Below are positions 23,632 through 32,945 of a DNA stretch of 41,073 nt, piece after piece. The notes below the pieces were generated by a model that saw only the letters and a program-made list of their open reading frames with translations, had not been told where the DNA came from and searched no databases. Source of the stretch: an uncultured Butyrivibrio sp. (GTDB lineage: Bacteria > Bacillota > Clostridia > Lachnospirales > Lachnospiraceae); assembly GCF_947169445.1 (NCBI RefSeq), contig NZ_CAMVPU010000034.1:1-41073 (forward strand). Reading direction: 5' to 3'. Each line of letters starts with the position of its first letter. The first letter of the stretch is position 1. A program made the translations under genes and the position numbers.

Positions 23632-24804
23632 TCACTGCAACAGCTGTAGTACCTGGGAAGGTCTTTCGTTGGCCTGTGCCATCATTGTTGTTCCTGCCTG
23701 TGAAAGCACCTGCTGTGTTGAATAAACAGTCATTTCCTCTGCCATATCAACATCCATGATTCTTGAATAAGCAGCAGTCATGTTTTCAATTGTGATGTCT
23801 ATGCTGCTTGTAGTATGTTCAAGTCTGTTCTGATATGAACCAAGTCGGCTTCGGATCGCGCTGACTTCGGAGAGAGCATATTTAATGCTATCGATAGCTT
23901 CCCTTGCACCAACTACGTTTGACATATCCAGGTTATAAATGCCAAGTGTAGAAAGCCCTACCTTTGGGATTCTGATATCCAGTGTCTGTCCCTCATTGGC
24001 ACCTACCTGCATTGTCATTGCTCCGGCTCCTGTTACTTCCAGGAATACTGTATCTGTAAGAGGCTTATCTATCTGAAGCTGTATCTTTTTTCCTGTAGCA
24101 TCGCTAAGTATAAGCACGTCCTCATTAGCTGTTACGGTAAGCCCATTCGGCATGTAATCCACGCCATCTTTGTATATTTTTATGTTGGCATCACTGTTAT
24201 TTTCGAAGAAAATTCCTTTTTTATCTACGCCGGTCGTACCCTGAAGATTAACAAAAGATACATCGATTCCTTCGATTTTGTATGTACCTTTATCCACCAC
24301 ATCTGAATATCCAATAACTTTTACCAAAGGATTTGTCACTGCAGTGTCCTGATTATCTCCTATCGTCGCATAGCCCTTGTAATCAAAGGTTCCGTCCAGA
24401 ATATTCTGCCCGTTGAACTGTGTGGCTTCTGCCATTCTTTCTATTTCTTCTTTTAGAAGTGTTACTTCTTCCTGGATCGCCTCTCTGTCGGTTTCTGTAA
24501 GGGTACCGTTGCTGGCCTGGATTGCAAGGTGGTTCATTCTCTGAAGTATTTCCTGGATTTCAGATAAAGAACCATCGGCAACCTGAACAATGGAGATAGC
24601 ATCATTGGCGGTATCTCCTGCAACTCCAAGACCTTCGATCTGTGAATTCATTCTTCGTGACATTGCAAGACCGGAAGGATTATCTTTTGCATTGGCAATC
24701 TTAAGACCACTTGATAATCTTTCCAAAGACTCTGACAGAAGTGAATCATTTCTTTGAAGTGCATTACCTGCTATCATTGCCGACACATTATAATTTACTT
24801 TCAT
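23632..24804 (-). CDS. fliC: Flagellin
   Basis: This 390-residue flagellin is exported by the flagellar type III system and forms the filament. The conserved N-terminal D0/D1 region (residues 1-140) includes MKVNYNVSAMIAGNALQRND, LERLSSGLKIANAKDNPSGLAMS (in parts) and FNGQNILDG. The C-terminal D1/D0 (300-390) includes AISALSEV-like SIKYALSEVSAIRSRLGSYQNRL and ends TTMMAQANERPSQVLQLLQ. The central part (150-290) is short and variable. It follows the 1050-residue gene by 27 bases that contain GAGGAGG but no room for a promoter. A FliS-like gene follows. Confidence 0.96.
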   Translation of the reverse strand: MKVNYNVSAMIAGNALQRNDSLLSESLERLSSGLKIANAKDNPSGLAMSRRMNSQIEGLGVAGDTANDAISIVQVADGSLSEIQEILQRMNHLAIQASNGTLTETDREAIQEEVTLLKEEIERMAEATQFNGQNILDGTFDYKGYATIGDNQDTAVTNPLVKVIGYSDVVDKGTYKIEGIDVSFVNLQGTTGVDKKGIFFENNSDANIKIYKDGVDYMPNGLTVTANEDVLILSDATGKKIQLQIDKPLTDTVFLEVTGAGAMTMQVGANEGQTLDIRIPKVGLSTLGIYNLDMSNVVGAREAIDSIKYALSEVSAIRSRLGSYQNRLEHTTSSIDITIENMTAAYSRIMDVDMAEEMTVYSTQQVLSQAGTTMMAQANERPSQVLQLLQ

Positions 24805-24831
24805 TTTTTCCTCCTCATTTAGGACAACTGA

Positions 24832-27800
24832 TCATAGAGCTTCTATAAATGCTTTTGCCATAGACAGAAGTGTCTTCGTGTCTGTAATATTCTTTGGGTT
24901 GCCATCCGTGGCATTTGCATTAGCTGTTCCTACTGAGATAGGTTGTGTCTGCGCATGGTAAAGGATTGCAATTTGTTCTTGGCCCACGCCATAATCCTTT
25001 AGTTTCTCAGCCAGTTTAACGCACATTTTAGATCTAACGCTTTCCAAGTATTCAGCTTCCTCGCTGCTCTGAGCATAGGTTGTAGTAAGCATTCCGCTTA
25101 CTATACCGTTCTTTGCCTGGAGCACGGCTGTTATAAGGCCGTATTCATAGGTCTGAACACTTGCTTCCATCCTTGATTCCATGCTCTCATCCTGTTTGAT
25201 GGTGATGTGCATGGTAATCTCCTGCCCGTCAATTTCAGCAGGCACATCAAAGGTTCCGCTTTCTGAGCCTTGGCTCATTACAGAAAGCCTTCTCATCACC
25301 TGGTTTATGGCCCTGACATCAATGAAGCTGTCAGTGTTACCCATGATCAGATCAGTGAGACTATTTGAGATATTCTCCAGAGTATTTCTGTAAATATCAC
25401 CATAGTTATCCTCGTCAAGGGCATCCACCAGCAATTTATGCTCCTTGGCGACTTTTTCTCCCAAAAGCTCCTCTGATTTCTGCCACAGATCCGATGATTT
25501 TCTCTGCCTTCTGTTTGATATTTCTGCCTCAAGATTATTGAAGTTCAATTCAAGCCCGGTATTTGTCAACTCTACGGCTGCATTCTGAGCTTCTTTATCC
25601 TGTGCAACTTCTCTGATATGCCGAAGCTGCTGGGCATAATAGTCTTTTTCAAGAGTTTCGTCTGTTCCTGCCTGCTGAAGATTTCTTGCAAGGTTCGGTA
25701 GCAGCGTGCTCTCATCGGGCTTAGCCTCAAGCAGTTTTTCGGGCTCAAGATTCTCATATACTATATCGGCTTGTGCACTATAAAACCTAAATGCTGTTTT
25801 GATCTGTTCATCAATTTTTATTGCTGTACTTTTCCAAGCAGTATCCAGTCCGCCAAAATCATCATCAACCACAAAGTCCATTCCCTTATAAGCCCTGCTC
25901 TGACTTCTTGTAGCCTGTAAAAGATTACCTAAAGTCATCTCTCTTCCGGTTTTTAGGATTGAACCTATAGCCTGATAATCATCCTTTTTTAGCGTATGGA
26001 AAAGCCTGTAAATTCCGATAAAAGAAGTCTTTTCTTCCTGTGTTATTCCATTTTTATGTTCCAGCTTATATAGGAATTTGGAGTACTTTTCATCTGACTT
26101 GGTATTTCCTTTTTCTGAATTCTCCTCATCTCCTCCAAAGAGTCCCTGATCAAGATTTCTTGCAAGCTCTTCAATTGTCATATCGAGAGGATTATTTCCC
26201 TCTCTTATAAGATCCAGAACTGCTCCGGGTTTTAATCTTTCTATCGTGGTTCTCAGCATCATATCCCAGGAATTAACCTTTTCCAGATTCTCTTTTGTGA
26301 TTTCCATGCTGTTATAACCCAGGATTCTCACTGCTCTTCTATTGTCTTCAGTATCCTCTATCTTTAGGTCTTCCAGGATGTCTGAAACATTGGAAAAAGC
26401 TTTTTTGATGTTATCTCCAAGATCAGCGCGGGGCTTAGTCATAAGAGCCTCGTATCCCTGTCCTGCCTTCTGATACCTTGCAGTAAGACTTTTGGAAACA
26501 TCACTTATGGCACTTAAGCTGGCAGTCTCAAGTTCATCTCCCATGTATCCCGAAATATCAACAGGACCTTCTCTTATGATTGAAACTCTGCTTATAGTTG
26601 CAGTAATAAGATAATTTTTGCTCTTTGTATCTATTCCAGTAATCTCATCTATAGCTGAGCCTGCTGCCTCGTCTGCGCTCTCACCCAGTATGCCCTTTAG
26701 CCTGTTTATCAGCTGCTCCATTGGCGCTGTATCTATTGAAAATCCGCTACTTAAGAGTTGCCTGTTGGCCTCAACCGTCATGCGAAGTCTTACTTCCTCG
26801 AGTTGTAGCCTTGCCGTTACAAATCTTTCATCCGTGTATTCGATATTGCAAAGCTCTGCGTTTTGCGGATTTATGTAATTCTTAGCAGACTCATTTATCA
26901 GATTCCTTAGATTTATCTCTTTTCCGCTTTGTATCCCGGTTCTGATATCATCGTCTGTGATTTTTTCGGTGTCATTAAGCAAATCCGAAGCTTTTCTGAA
27001 ACTACTCCTTGGATCACCAAGATCAGCCTGCGTTGACTTTTTTCCATCAAAGATGGCTGCCGCTATTGCTTTTGCGCCTTGCTCCTGCGATATTGGAAAA
27101 GAAATATCTCTGATCTCATGTACTCTCTGAAGGCTATCTGCAGTTAGCGGGATTCCCTGGCTTACGATCCATCTGGCCTGATTTCTGACATTTTCGTCAT
27201 TTTTATCAAGCATGGCTTCGTCAATTATCTTATCTATCTGCGCATCAAGCTGCTCCCAGTCAAAAGTTTCTGCCTTCTGTGCATAATAGCCGTCTGCATC
27301 CTGTGCATAAAAGCCTCTTCCCATTGCATTCTGGCCATTTGTACTATGATTTGCCAGATACAGATTTTCTATAGTGGGATCAAGTTCATTCAAAACCAGA
27401 TATTTCACCGCGCCATCATCAAGCCCCTGAATTTCAGAGACTTCTCTATAGGCGATACTGGCTTCCTTAGTGTTATCGTAGGAAAGAGGAATATCGTTCT
27501 CGTGAAAGCTTTTCTGAAGCGCCTGGGCAAAAGATCTGCTTCCGGTTATTTTGGTCAGCTTATCAACATCCAGATCATCGTTGAACCCCACAACTGTTTC
27601 ACCGGATTGAAGAAGAACACTCTTAATCTTGTCGATAATAGTGACAGTTTCTGCACTATCCATATTTTTGATATCAAAACCATCCTTGGCAGCCTTGGCA
27701 AAATCCTCAGCTGACATGGTATTTGATAAAAGAGCCATATAATTATGCTGTGTCATAACATCCGTGTTTTCTGCCATCTCACTGATATCTTTACAGCTTC

Positions 27801-27984
27801 TGGCATGACTGGCATAGGCATCATTGCTAAAAATGCTTGAATTCAGCTGCACACCTATTACTTCTGTTCCTACTGCAGCCGACTTCCCGGATACGGTCCG
27901 TAGTCCTTCTCTGGTATCCATTCCAAAGAGTTCTCTGGACTCCTCTGACCTGTTACCGGTAACAGCCTGAAAGTTTATATTCAT
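24832..27984 (-). CDS. Large repeat-containing flagellar-regulon protein with FliK-like C-terminus
   Basis: This 1050-residue soluble protein has no signal peptide or membrane helix. Repeat units share a G-x-x-L/I-T-x-x-N-L core: SQGIPLTADSLQRV (275-288), SGKEINLRNLINES (353-366), GYNSMEITKENLEKV (556-570), TGREMTLGNLLQA (679-691) and TGLELNFNNLEAEI (809-822). ADLGD starts two longer copies at 320 and 520. The C-terminus (910-1010) resembles the FliK hook-length domain: an antiparallel beta stretch, then EYLESVRSKMCVKLAEKL and GVGQEQIAI. It may match the uncharacterised DUF6240 family (from memory). It is preceded by a SigD promoter and followed by flagellin, so a flagellar role is likely. 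Confidence 0.65.
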   Translation of the reverse strand: MNINFQAVTGNRSEESRELFGMDTREGLRTVSGKSAAVGTEVIGVQLNSSIFSNDAYASHARSCKDISEMAENTDVMTQHNYMALLSNTMSAEDFAKAAKDGFDIKNMDSAETVTIIDKIKSVLLQSGETVVGFNDDLDVDKLTKITGSRSFAQALQKSFHENDIPLSYDNTKEASIAYREVSEIQGLDDGAVKYLVLNELDPTIENLYLANHSTNGQNAMGRGFYAQDADGYYAQKAETFDWEQLDAQIDKIIDEAMLDKNDENVRNQARWIVSQGIPLTADSLQRVHEIRDISFPISQEQGAKAIAAAIFDGKKSTQADLGDPRSSFRKASDLLNDTEKITDDDIRTGIQSGKEINLRNLINESAKNYINPQNAELCNIEYTDERFVTARLQLEEVRLRMTVEANRQLLSSGFSIDTAPMEQLINRLKGILGESADEAAGSAIDEITGIDTKSKNYLITATISRVSIIREGPVDISGYMGDELETASLSAISDVSKSLTARYQKAGQGYEALMTKPRADLGDNIKKAFSNVSDILEDLKIEDTEDNRRAVRILGYNSMEITKENLEKVNSWDMMLRTTIERLKPGAVLDLIREGNNPLDMTIEELARNLDQGLFGGDEENSEKGNTKSDEKYSKFLYKLEHKNGITQEEKTSFIGIYRLFHTLKKDDYQAIGSILKTGREMTLGNLLQATRSQSRAYKGMDFVVDDDFGGLDTAWKSTAIKIDEQIKTAFRFYSAQADIVYENLEPEKLLEAKPDESTLLPNLARNLQQAGTDETLEKDYYAQQLRHIREVAQDKEAQNAAVELTNTGLELNFNNLEAEISNRRQRKSSDLWQKSEELLGEKVAKEHKLLVDALDEDNYGDIYRNTLENISNSLTDLIMGNTDSFIDVRAINQVMRRLSVMSQGSESGTFDVPAEIDGQEITMHITIKQDESMESRMEASVQTYEYGLITAVLQAKNGIVSGMLTTTYAQSSEEAEYLESVRSKMCVKLAEKLKDYGVGQEQIAILYHAQTQPISVGTANANATDGNPKNITDTKTLLSMAKAFIEAL

Positions 27985-28019
27985 TTGCTTACCTCAGCCA
28001 ATTGAAAAAAGAGAATAGA

Positions 28020-28052
28020 AAAAGGTGATGAACTATTCATTCATCACCTTTT
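28020..28052 (-). terminator. Terminator of the ksgA-glgB transcript
   Basis: A perfect 12-bp stem (AAAAGGTGATGA on each strand, 28020-28031 and 28041-28052) with a 9-base loop is followed on the minus strand by TTTTTC. It lies 17 bases after the glgB stop. The SigD promoter directly upstream would start transcription inside its first arm. Confidence 0.8.
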
Positions 28053-28079
28053 ATTTCGGCTAAGATATTTTATTCTTTA
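28053..28079 (-). promoter_or_regulatory. SigD (sigma-28) flagellar promoter overlapping the glgB stop codon
   Basis: On the minus strand TAAA (28076-28079), 15 bases, then GCCGAAAT (28053-28060). The sigma-28 consensus is TAAA-N15-GCCGATAA, so seven of eight -10 positions match up to the one shifted A/T. The -35 lies inside the last codons of glgB. It points at the 1050-residue gene and flagellin, placing them in the late flagellar regulon. Confidence 0.75.
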
Positions 28080-29995
28080 GTCTTTTTCTTTTTTGTTTGG
28101 AATACAAACACTTCTGCTCCATAAGGCGGAAGATCAAATTCTATACTATAGTCTTTGTAGTCGCAAAGGCCCTTTACTGCCTTTATCTTGTCCGGAACGT
28201 TACTTCCCATTCCGCCGAAGCACTCCTTTGCGCTATCAAGTACCTTTGTGTAAACACCGTCAAAAGGAACTCCGACTTTAAAGCCTTTTCTCTCCATAGG
28301 AGTCATATTAAGCACGAACAAAATATTGTCCTTACCATTTATGGCTCTTCTGTAGAAGCTGTAGGTGCTGCGCTCTTTGTCATCGGCATTGATCCATTCA
28401 AAGCCGCCCCAGTCGTTGTCCACTTCATAAAGAGCAGGATATTTTCTGTAAATCTCAAGGAGCTTACCTACATAGTCCTTCATTCCTCTGTTCAGATCAT
28501 TTCCAAGCAGGTACCAGTCAAGCTCTCTTTTCTCACTCCACTCTCTTTCCTGACCAAAATCCTGGCCCATGAACAGGAGTTTTTTACCTGAATGACCAAA
28601 CATATATGTATAGCCAACTCGCAAATTAGCGTACTTATCAACCTGGTAGCCAGGCATTTTCTCAACCATTGAGCACTTCAGATGAACAACTTCATCGTGT
28701 GAGAGAGGAAGAATATAGTTTTCTGCATTGTTATAGCTCATGGCAAAGGTCATCATGTAATGAGCGCCCTGTCTAAAGTATGGATCAAGCTTCATGTACT
28801 CGCAGAAGTCATGCATCCATCCCATATTCCACTTAAATGCGAAACCAAGACCGCCATCTTCCGGCTTAGCTGTAACCTTAGGCCAGGCAGTTGATTCCTC
28901 AGCAATGGTAAGAACATTTGGATATGTTCCTCTGATCACGCTGTTAAAGTGCTTGAAGAACTCAATCGCATCAAGGTTCTCGTTTCCGCCATGGATGTTA
29001 GGAACCCACTGACCATCTTTTTTACCATAATCGAGATAAAGCATCGATGCTACTGCATCAACCCTGAGTCCATCAACGTGGAATTTACGGATCCAGTAAA
29101 GCGCGTTGGCAATAAGGAAATTCTTAACCTCCGGTTTAGCCAGGTTAAAGATCTTGGTTCCCCAGTCAGGATGTTCTCCCTTACGTGGGTCCGGATCTTC
29201 ATAGATGCACTGGCCATCAAAGCAGGCAAGACCAAATTCATCAGGACAGAAATGTGCAGGAACCCAGTCGAGAATAACTCCAATGTTATTCTTGTGGAGT
29301 TTATTGATCAGATACATAAAATCTGTAGGTTCGCCATATCTGGCTGTAGGTGCATAGTAGCCTGTAACCTGATAGCCCCAGGAGCCATCAAAAGGATGCT
29401 CTGCAATACCGATAAGCTCGATATGTGTATATTTCATCTCCTTAAGATATTCCACAATCCTGTCAGCGAACTGTCTGTAGGTATAAAAACCATCTTCTGT
29501 TCCGTCAGGATGTTTCATCCATGAACCAATGTGACACTCATATATTGCAATGGGCTGGCGGTTCATATCTTTGCCCTTAAGGGAATCGTACCACTTGGAA
29601 TCAGACCACTTGAAGGTGGAAAGATCAGTTGTCCTTGAGGCATTCCCTGGTCTAAGCTCTGCATAATTGGCATATGGATCAGCCTTATACAGCTTCCTGC
29701 CATCCTGCGCTGTTATCAGATACTTATATAAAGCTCCAATACCAACTCCCGGAATAAAAATAGTCCAGATGTTACCAGTCTTGCTACGGACCATCTGATG
29801 AGCTGTCTCATCCCATCCGTTGAAATCACCTACAACATGAACATCCGCTGCGTTAGGTGCCCATACAGCAAAAAAGAATCCCTTCTTCCCCTTTTCCTCA
29901 GAAGGATGAGCTCCTAATTTATCATAAATCTCGTAATGCGTACCCTGGCCAAATAAATATTCGTCAGCCTCAGATATAAAAACCTTTTGACCCAT
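28070..29995 (-). CDS. glgB: 1,4-alpha-glucan (glycogen) branching enzyme
   Basis: This 641-residue GH13 enzyme adds alpha-1,6 branches to glycogen. An N-terminal CBM48 domain (about 20-115, WAPNAADVHVVGDFNGW) precedes the catalytic barrel (150-500). The nucleophile is Asp313 in GLRVDAVASML, the acid/base is Glu366 in LTIAEESTAWP, and the third acid is in LPLSHDEVVH. The C-terminal all-beta domain ends near PPYGAEVFVF. The ATG at 29995 has GAGGGGG upstream. It follows the TPR/AAA-like gene by 36 bases, so it is probably cotranscribed with it. A SigD promoter begins inside its last codons. Confidence 0.97.
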   Translation of the reverse strand: MGQKVFISEADEYLFGQGTHYEIYDKLGAHPSEEKGKKGFFFAVWAPNAADVHVVGDFNGWDETAHQMVRSKTGNIWTIFIPGVGIGALYKYLITAQDGRKLYKADPYANYAELRPGNASRTTDLSTFKWSDSKWYDSLKGKDMNRQPIAIYECHIGSWMKHPDGTEDGFYTYRQFADRIVEYLKEMKYTHIELIGIAEHPFDGSWGYQVTGYYAPTARYGEPTDFMYLINKLHKNNIGVILDWVPAHFCPDEFGLACFDGQCIYEDPDPRKGEHPDWGTKIFNLAKPEVKNFLIANALYWIRKFHVDGLRVDAVASMLYLDYGKKDGQWVPNIHGGNENLDAIEFFKHFNSVIRGTYPNVLTIAEESTAWPKVTAKPEDGGLGFAFKWNMGWMHDFCEYMKLDPYFRQGAHYMMTFAMSYNNAENYILPLSHDEVVHLKCSMVEKMPGYQVDKYANLRVGYTYMFGHSGKKLLFMGQDFGQEREWSEKRELDWYLLGNDLNRGMKDYVGKLLEIYRKYPALYEVDNDWGGFEWINADDKERSTYSFYRRAINGKDNILFVLNMTPMERKGFKVGVPFDGVYTKVLDSAKECFGGMGSNVPDKIKAVKGLCDYKDYSIEFDLPPYGAEVFVFQTKKKKTKE

Positions 29996-30031
29996 ACAAA
30001 AACCCCCTCAGTATTGTATTCGTTTTTATTC

Positions 30032-32884
30032 TTAATGCATAAAGTCTTTTTCACGCAAAATGACCATGTCATTTTCGTCATATCTCTTATTCACGATAAC
30101 ATCAACAAAATGTGCAACAGAGCGCTTTTCAGCATAGTAGATCGCATCATCCACAATGTCTTTAACCTCTGCTACTGTTACCTCATGATCAAGAGTCTGT
30201 CTCTCGGAAATCCTTGTATGGAGCGCCAGAATACCAAGATTATCAATTGCATACTCTTTTTCATAAGCGTACTGCTTGGCATAAGCCACCAGTGAATCAT
30301 CATCAAGGGCCTCTATGTCAACTCGTACATTAAAGCTCTGTGTCAAAGACGGATTCTTGTCCAGGAACTTATCCATATCCTCCTTGGTATCTTCCATAAC
30401 AAGGATAAGTCCTTTATTCTCCTCCTGAAGGATCTTTAAAAGATCACTTACTGTTTCCTGATTAAGATCAGCGGCACGCTGGATAATAAGTGCGCCATTA
30501 GCAAGCTTCTCAAAAATGCCGGATGTACTCTTTTTATTGAGAGTATTAGCAGTTATCTTGGCCACCTTTCCACTAAAGTTGGAATCGGAAGCCTGTATTG
30601 CCTTGATAAGACCTTTCGCAAGGTTAACTGTGCCTGCGCCCTCCTCACCGGTGACAATAGCGTTTCCGGTAAAAGCGTCCATGCTCAGATTATCAATAGC
30701 ATTGATGATCTGTCTTCTGGACTTCTTGTGATGAATATATGGTCCAAAGAGCTCTTTTTCCTCAGGAGTCATTGTCCTGACACGCTCCTCGATTTCCCTG
30801 TTTCCAAGATGCTTCTTGGATACGTCTGCAGCCACCTTCTGCTTCTTTTTAGCCTTCACCTCTTCTGTGGGAAGTTCCTTAGTGGTATGCCTGGATGACG
30901 GTGCCTTGGATACAGGTTCCTCATCCTGTTCTTCCTCATCCTGCTCCACTTCATCATTTTCTTCAGTATTATCTTCATCAGCAGCTTCTTTAGTGTCTGC
31001 CTCATCCTCAGTCTTAATATTGCGGCTTGCAGCAAGTTCAACTTCTACTGTTACTTCATCCGCATCAACTTCCTCCGGAAGCTCCTCAGGTATCTTATCA
31101 AGTTCTTCTGAATCAGAAATTGGAAGCTCCTGAGACTGAGATTCATCAATAACCTGCTCAACTGCAGCATTTATCACGTCATCTTTGTTAACTGACCAGT
31201 TGCCTCTTCCTGACGCCTTTTCATACTGCTCTTTTTTAAGAGCATCCGAAATAGCCTTCTCTATCCTCTCCTGAAGGCCGGCCTTAGTCTGCTCATCATA
31301 GTCTGCAAACATGTCGCCTGTTTCATCGGCAACTCTCTGCTTAACTCTCTGGAACTGCTTCTCCTGCTGTTCCTTCTTGAACTTCTCCCAGTTCTCCATG
31401 TACTCAGCAATGCTGATCTGGCCGGTAATCTGCTTCTCAACCATTGGCTCAGGCTCAACAGCCATGCTGATCTGACCATCAGATTCCTGGGACAACATGT
31501 TCTCGAAATGAGATGGCATCTGGTATGTGGCATTAGGATGTATTACAGCCCCTGGAACTTCGTCTTCAAGAGGCTTCTCTTCATAGGTACGGCTGACAAA
31601 TACCGGAGCGGTAGCCTGAGGTCTTATAACCTTTTCTTCTTCCTCTTCCTGAACTGAAATATCAGGCTGAGTATCATCTAATACACCGGTATCATCCAGC
31701 TCTTCCATATCCTCTACCTTAGGATATGTCTTTGCTTCTCCAAGGATAGGCCCATTTCCGCCGTATTTGATATCGATGCTCATCTGCGGAGCAGTAGGAA
31801 TATCCTGTGTCTGTGTATCAAAAAAGATCTCCTGCATATCTCCGGTTGGTGACTTCGGCGCAGCCTGAAGTGGCTCAGCATCCTGTGAAGCACCTTCCGC
31901 AGCATAAATTTCTTTTAATCCTTCTGCCAAAGTCTCCTGCAGATTCATGGTGTTGTAGACACTCATATCCACTGAAGGCTCTTTTATCTCATTAATATGA
32001 GGGTAAGCTATCTCATCTTCAGAAGAAGGCTCCTGAACTGTTTCCTGAACCGGCTCATAGGTAATAGTCTCCTGCGCCGGAGGAGTAATAGAAACAGGCT
32101 CCTGAACAGGCGCTTCAGAAACAAGTTCGCCTGTGTTATATTGCCTTATCATCTCTTCGGTAACTGCGGGCATCTCCTTGGTAATCTGCTTAACAACGCC
32201 CGGGTTAACCGCTACATTCTCTATTGTGTCCTGCTTAACAGCCGGTGTCACATCTACTGAAACACCGGATTTGTTCTTATATCTATTATAGCGATCCTGC
32301 TGCTCCGGTGAAAGAGGTTCATGAAGAGCCTTAAGCTCCAGCGCCTTCATGACATATCTGCCCTCGCCAAACCACAGGAACATCTCATCGCATTCTTCAA
32401 CACATTCTGTAGTAAGACCTACCCTGTGATAAAGATATGCCAGCTCATAAGCCCATCTCTCGCGATAATCGTGCTTTTTTAACTCTTCAAGCACGGCAAT
32501 TCGCTCTTCAAGGCTTACTTCCTGCGCTTCATACAACTTGTACTGCAGGATATATCTACCGGGATCTCTGGGAGATATTCTTACAAACTCTTTGTAATAT
32601 TCAACTGCCTGAACAAACTCTCCCATCTTGATTGCCAGCTCGCACAAGGACTGAACAATCAGACGACCTGTAGGGTGCTTATCATAAGCCATGAGAAGAA
32701 CATCTCTGCTCTCCTCATAGCGACGGTTTATCTTATATAGATCACTGATAGTACAAAGCATCGAAACACTTTTTACACGTTTCCAGTCTATCGTATCAGC
32801 AATCTTAACTGCCTCGGCATATCTGCCTTCCCCAATCAAAGCCTTAATCTCATCGGCCCTGATCTTATACTCCACTTTATCCAA
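30032..32884 (-). CDS. TPR protein with a degenerate CbxX-type AAA+ domain
   Basis: This cytoplasmic protein has about 950 residues. The start is taken as TTG at 32884, since AGAGG lies 8 bases upstream and the first TPR begins at once; an upstream GTG at 32929 has no ribosome-binding site. Residues 1-205 form tetratricopeptide helices. Residues 210-690 are low-complexity, rich in Glu, Gln, Pro and Asp. The C-terminal domain (about 700-950) resembles CbxX/CbbX AAA+ proteins (DKFLDKNPSLTQSFNVRVD). Its P-loop is GEEGAGTVN (from 746), lacking the Lys, and Walker B is ALIIQRAAD instead of a D-E pair. It is likely a non-hydrolysing scaffold. Neighbours are ksgA and glgB. Confidence 0.75.
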   Translation of the reverse strand: MDKVEYKIRADEIKALIGEGRYAEAVKIADTIDWKRVKSVSMLCTISDLYKINRRYEESRDVLLMAYDKHPTGRLIVQSLCELAIKMGEFVQAVEYYKEFVRISPRDPGRYILQYKLYEAQEVSLEERIAVLEELKKHDYRERWAYELAYLYHRVGLTTECVEECDEMFLWFGEGRYVMKALELKALHEPLSPEQQDRYNRYKNKSGVSVDVTPAVKQDTIENVAVNPGVVKQITKEMPAVTEEMIRQYNTGELVSEAPVQEPVSITPPAQETITYEPVQETVQEPSSEDEIAYPHINEIKEPSVDMSVYNTMNLQETLAEGLKEIYAAEGASQDAEPLQAAPKSPTGDMQEIFFDTQTQDIPTAPQMSIDIKYGGNGPILGEAKTYPKVEDMEELDDTGVLDDTQPDISVQEEEEEKVIRPQATAPVFVSRTYEEKPLEDEVPGAVIHPNATYQMPSHFENMLSQESDGQISMAVEPEPMVEKQITGQISIAEYMENWEKFKKEQQEKQFQRVKQRVADETGDMFADYDEQTKAGLQERIEKAISDALKKEQYEKASGRGNWSVNKDDVINAAVEQVIDESQSQELPISDSEELDKIPEELPEEVDADEVTVEVELAASRNIKTEDEADTKEAADEDNTEENDEVEQDEEEQDEEPVSKAPSSRHTTKELPTEEVKAKKKQKVAADVSKKHLGNREIEERVRTMTPEEKELFGPYIHHKKSRRQIINAIDNLSMDAFTGNAIVTGEEGAGTVNLAKGLIKAIQASDSNFSGKVAKITANTLNKKSTSGIFEKLANGALIIQRAADLNQETVSDLLKILQEENKGLILVMEDTKEDMDKFLDKNPSLTQSFNVRVDIEALDDDSLVAYAKQYAYEKEYAIDNLGILALHTRISERQTLDHEVTVAEVKDIVDDAIYYAEKRSVAHFVDVIVNKRYDENDMVILREKDFMH

Positions 32885-32945
32885 AACTTCTACCTCTTTG
32901 GTGTTGTCTACCCAAATAGTAATAAGCACAACACAATATATAGTG

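Noticed and set aside
30816..31133. Ser-rich plus-strand frame
   Set aside because: It is the antisense of the Glu/Asp-rich low-complexity linker of the TPR/AAA-like protein; acidic codons read backwards give serine runs.
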